The position numbers and the translations under genes are program-made. This document shows positions 33,989 through 36,057 of a stretch of 36,057 nucleotides of DNA, piece after piece. The DNA comes from Phenylobacterium sp. (GTDB taxonomy: Bacteria > Pseudomonadota > Alphaproteobacteria > Caulobacterales > Caulobacteraceae), in the NCBI RefSeq assembly GCF_025934275.1, contig NZ_JAICYI010000035.1, positions 1 to 36,057 on the forward strand, given 5' to 3'. The stretch's first letter is position 1, and each line of letters opens with the position of its first letter. The notes below the pieces were generated by a model. That model had not been told where the DNA came from. It searched no databases and worked only from the letters and a program-made list of their open reading frames with translations.

Positions 33989-34795
33989 TCAGCTCCGGAA
34001 CAACGAGAGCAGGGCCTGAGGCGCCTGGTTCGCGACGGGCCCGGTCTGCGCGGCAAGCGCCTGCTGCACAGCCAGGGCTTGCAGCCGCGCGCCATCGGCG
34101 CCGTCGCCGGCGGTGCCCGCGCCGCTCAGCGCGCTCTGCATCTGGCTCACGAGACCGAGGTGCGTCTGGATCTGGTCGGATCGGGCGTTCATGTCCGCAA
34201 GCCGGCCGGCGAGGCTCGTGGAGGCCGCATCGATCTGGGTCAGCACCGATTGCAGGTCGTCCGCCCCGCCCAGCAGGTTTGTGCCCGCGAGGCCCAGCAC
34301 GGGGCCGTCGGTGGTGAAGTCCTGCGAGGCGAGGCTGATGGTTGTCTCGCCGGCCAGGTCGGCCTTGAAGCTGAGGTTCGGGTCCGAGCCGCCGTCCAGC
34401 ATCGTCACGCCCTGGAACGATGCGGAGTTGGCCAGCTGGTCGATGGTGGCCAGCGCGCCCTGATAGTCGGCGTCAAGCGCCTGCGGATCGCCGGCGCCGC
34501 CTTGCGCTGCGACGGCCTTGTCGCGGAGCACCGAGACCAGACCCGCGATCGCCTGCCCCGCGCTGATCCCGACGTCGGAGATCGAAGCGGCGCGATTCAG
34601 GCTGTCGGTCACCGCCAGGATCCCGCTGAGCGAGGGCGCATCGGCGGCGCCGGCGTAGACAACCGCCGGGTCGCTGGCCGCGCCTGGCTGCGTCGTCGGA
34701 TCGGGAGCTCCCTCGGCGGCCGCGGCGCGATTGGCCGCCGCCTGCTCCTGGGCCATCAGCGCCGCCAGGGAACCGGCGTTCACGCTCGTCACCAT
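33989..34795 (-). CDS. Divergent flagellin-like protein
   Basis: A 268-aa protein related to flagellin. The C-terminal D0-like helix (LQALAVQQALAAQTGPVANQAPQALLSLFRS) and the D1 helices (ISDVGISAGQAIAGLVSVLRDKAV, LDADYQGALATIDQLANSASFQGVTMLDGG, LTQIDAASTSLAGRLADMNARSDQIQTHLGLVSQMQSAL) match flagellins. The N-terminal region does not: after VTSVNAGSLAAL comes a low-complexity Ala/Pro stretch (about 20-60) in place of the long D0/D1 helix with SGRINSAKDDAA. It may be a specialised or minor filament component, a junction protein or a decoy for export. It lies between flaG and the flaEY-like gene on the same strand. Confidence 0.8.
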   Translation of the reverse strand: MVTSVNAGSLAALMAQEQAAANRAAAAEGAPDPTTQPGAASDPAVVYAGAADAPSLSGILAVTDSLNRAASISDVGISAGQAIAGLVSVLRDKAVAAQGGAGDPQALDADYQGALATIDQLANSASFQGVTMLDGGSDPNLSFKADLAGETTISLASQDFTTDGPVLGLAGTNLLGGADDLQSVLTQIDAASTSLAGRLADMNARSDQIQTHLGLVSQMQSALSGAGTAGDGADGARLQALAVQQALAAQTGPVANQAPQALLSLFRS

Positions 34796-34920
34796 GCTCG
34801 ACCCCGTTCGCGCATCGGAGGCGCCGTCAGCGCCCTGCGTTAGCTGTAAGCCGAGTCCCTCATCCAGGCGCTAGCGAACAAACGACGATGGCCGCGCGCC
34901 GGAGCTCCGGCGGCGGTCGT

Positions 34921-34937
34921 GACCGCGCTTTGCGGTC
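34921..34937. terminator. Weak hairpin downstream of flaG
   Basis: GACCGC and GCGGTC form a 6-bp stem around GCTTT, 31 bp past the flaG stop and 126 bp before the flagellin-like start. There is no T-run. It may attenuate transcription between the two genes. Confidence 0.3.
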
Positions 34938-34967
34938 GGCTTGGCGATGTCCCCTCCGAGCCCGGGC

Positions 34968-35246
34968 TCAGACGGCGGTCTTGATCAGGCTCCCGGCCTC
35001 GTAGCGTTCCGCTTCGTGCATGCGCACCACCTCTTCGCGAGGCAATTGCAGCACCACGTCTCCCGTCCGGCGGTCGATGGTTTTGTAGATGAAGAGGCCG
35101 CTGGCGCGATCCTCCTCGATCACCAACCTGAGGTCCGCGACGTCCTTCTGCATGGCGGCAGAATTGGATTGCGCGGCCGGCGGGGCCGGAGCCGGTGTCA
35201 CGCCGGCGGCTTGGGTCAGACCGATGGGGGCGAGGTTGTTCTCCAT
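34968..35246 (-). CDS. flaG: FlaG-family protein
   Basis: A 92-aa protein with a disordered Ala/Pro/Gln N-terminal half and a C-terminal FlaG domain (about 38-85: LRLVIEEDRASGLFIYKTIDRRTGDVVLQLPREEVVRMHEAE). The phrase IDRxTGDVVxQLPxEE is the family hallmark. FlaG proteins are encoded beside flagellins and affect filament length; the mechanism is not settled. AGGAAG stands just before the ATG at 35246. It lies between the flagellin and the flagellin-like gene, all on the minus strand. Confidence 0.85.
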   Translation of the reverse strand: MENNLAPIGLTQAAGVTPAPAPPAAQSNSAAMQKDVADLRLVIEEDRASGLFIYKTIDRRTGDVVLQLPREEVVRMHEAERYEAGSLIKTAV

Positions 35247-35299
35247 GCTTCCTACGCCAGCCGACGAAGCGGCGAGGCGACTCCCTTCGCGAAGACGCA

Positions 35300-35321
35300 G
35301 CGGGGAGGTCGCCCTCCCCGC
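35300..35321. repeat. REP-like hairpin after the flagellin gene
   Basis: GCGGGGAGG (35300-35308) and CCTCCCCGC (35313-35321) form a perfect 9-bp stem with a TCGC loop. It shares the core GCGGGGA/TCCCCGC with the hairpin at 2685-2702, suggesting a dispersed intergenic palindrome. It stands second in line after the flagellin terminator. Confidence 0.45.
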
Positions 35322-35335
35322 CGCTTACGCGCGGT

Positions 35336-35364
35336 CTAAGGGGCGCGACGAGCGCGCCCCTTAG
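35336..35364 (-). terminator. Flagellin terminator hairpin
   Basis: CTAAGGGGCGCG (35336-35347) and CGCGCCCCTTAG (35353-35364) form a perfect 12-bp stem with a 5-base loop, two bases beyond the flagellin stop codon (35367-35369). There is no long T-run on the minus strand, so it may serve partly as an mRNA-stabilising 3' hairpin for the abundant flagellin message. Confidence 0.7.
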
Positions 35365-35366
35365 TC

Positions 35367-36057
35367 CTATCGGAACAGGCCGAGCAGGATGCCGGTCGAC
35401 TGGTTGGCGATCGACAGCGCCTGCACGCCGAGCTGCTGCTTGGTCTGCAGGGCCTGCAGGTTGGCGCTTTCCTGAGCCAGGTTCGCGTCCACCAGGTTGC
35501 CGATGCCGGTGTTCAGGCTGTCCTGCAGCTTCGAGACCAGCGAGAGCTGGTTGTCGACCGCCTTGGAGTCCACGCCGAAGCCGGAGAGGCCTTGGGTGAC
35601 GGACTTGATCGCCGCGTCGATCACGGCCAGCGAGGCCGCAGCCTTCGTGCCCGTGCCGTCGGCCCAGGAGCCGCCGGCGTTCGCCGCGACGCTGTCGACC
35701 GAGGCGGTGGTGGCCGGAGCCGTCACCGTGCCGGCGGTCAGCGTCAGCGAGCCGTCGGAGGCGAAGATCGTCGCCGCGTTCAGCTTGTTGTGCGCCGAGG
35801 TGATCTTGATGCCGCCGTCGGCCGAGCCGATCGCCGCCACCGAGCCGCTGGAGTTGTCGATCAGGTTGACGCCGTTGAACGAGGCCGAAGCGATCACGTT
35901 GGCGTAGCTCTGGGCCAGCTTCGTGTATTCGTTCTCGTACTGGGTGCGCGAGGCGTCGTCGACGCCCGCGTCGGAGGCCGCCAGGGCCTTCTGGCGCATC
36001 TGGTTGAGGATGTCGGTGAGCTGCGAGCCGGCCTGCAGCGTCGTGTCGAGGACCGAC
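35367..36057 (-). CDS. Flagellin (partial, N-terminus beyond the window)
   Basis: At least 229 residues of flagellin, open to the window edge. The visible part begins SVLDTTLQAGSQLTDILNQMRQKALAASD, a D1 helix. It continues with the D1 segment YENEYTKLAQSYANVIASASFNGVNLIDNS, a short variable domain of about 95 residues, the return D1 helix (VDNQLSLVSKLQDSLNTGIGNLVDANLAQESANLQALQTKQQLGVQALSIANQ) and the terminal D0 helix ending ILLGLFR. The small variable region and this ending resemble Caulobacter FljK-type flagellins. About 60 N-terminal residues and the promoter are missing. A 12-bp terminator hairpin follows directly. Confidence 0.93.
   Translation of the reverse strand, partial: SVLDTTLQAGSQLTDILNQMRQKALAASDAGVDDASRTQYENEYTKLAQSYANVIASASFNGVNLIDNSSGSVAAIGSADGGIKITSAHNKLNAATIFASDGSLTLTAGTVTAPATTASVDSVAANAGGSWADGTGTKAAASLAVIDAAIKSVTQGLSGFGVDSKAVDNQLSLVSKLQDSLNTGIGNLVDANLAQESANLQALQTKQQLGVQALSIANQSTGILLGLFR

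Overview
The window is GC-rich chromosomal DNA, and its gene content points to an alphaproteobacterium of the Caulobacteraceae (Caulobacter or Phenylobacterium type). The evidence is a close homologue of the division-site regulator MipZ, a FlaEY-type flagellin-assembly protein beside flagellin genes, two SOS boxes of the alphaproteobacterial form GTTC-N7-GTTC, and a pair of GANTC (CcrM) sites upstream of mipZ. I see no integrase, transposase, phage genes or CRISPR array. Almost all of the window reads as core genome.

Layout. 1-383: no gene recognised. 384-1823: a divergent SDR dehydrogenase/TetR pair sharing two mirrored 17-bp operators. 2031-2642: an uncharacterised 203-aa protein behind a textbook LexA box that overlaps its -10. 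2724-5625: a minus-strand operon of RidA, GDPD phosphodiesterase, COG3146 acyltransferase and HIT protein. 5716-6192: a phasin with PhaR-like palindromes upstream. 6479-7744: a D-Ala-D-Ala carboxypeptidase with a SPOR domain. 7831-9072: mipZ and a membrane J-domain protein. 9232-10092: panC. 10305-17909: a plus-strand run of a crotonase, a two-subunit molybdenum hydroxylase, an ABC-2 transporter, an FAD oxidoreductase and an amidohydrolase, probably a catabolic or tailoring operon of unknown substrate. 17930-18662: a small exported protein and tRNA-Lys(TTT). 18663-21437: a lipoprotein and the queuosine genes queA-tgt. 21499-24787: an EEP-family membrane protein and the operon coaD / two cyclophilins / a coiled-coil protein. 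24850-27642: gyrA. 27812-29354: a peroxiredoxin-like/2OG-oxygenase fusion and a DUF3617-like protein. 29370-31044: ssb and two small envelope proteins. 31059-36057: a flagellar block (flaEY-like gene, divergent flagellin-like gene, flaG and a flagellin cut by the window edge).

Most notable points. (i) A Tgt enzyme that keeps its catalytic aspartates but lacks all three zinc-binding cysteines. (ii) A LexA-controlled protein of unknown function, translated almost from its predicted transcription start. (iii) GyrA with Leu at the Ser83 quinolone-resistance position, a TTG start, an anti-Shine-Dalgarno-like leader and a 28-bp alternating pyrimidine-purine (Z-DNA-prone) tract upstream. (iv) A fusion of a cysteine-less peroxiredoxin fold to a 2OG-Fe(II) oxygenase. 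(v) A flagellin-like protein with a shortened N-terminal helix region next to a beta-propeller flagellin-assembly protein. (vi) Paired GANTC sites in front of mipZ. Every statement about expression, binding or activity is inference from sequence.
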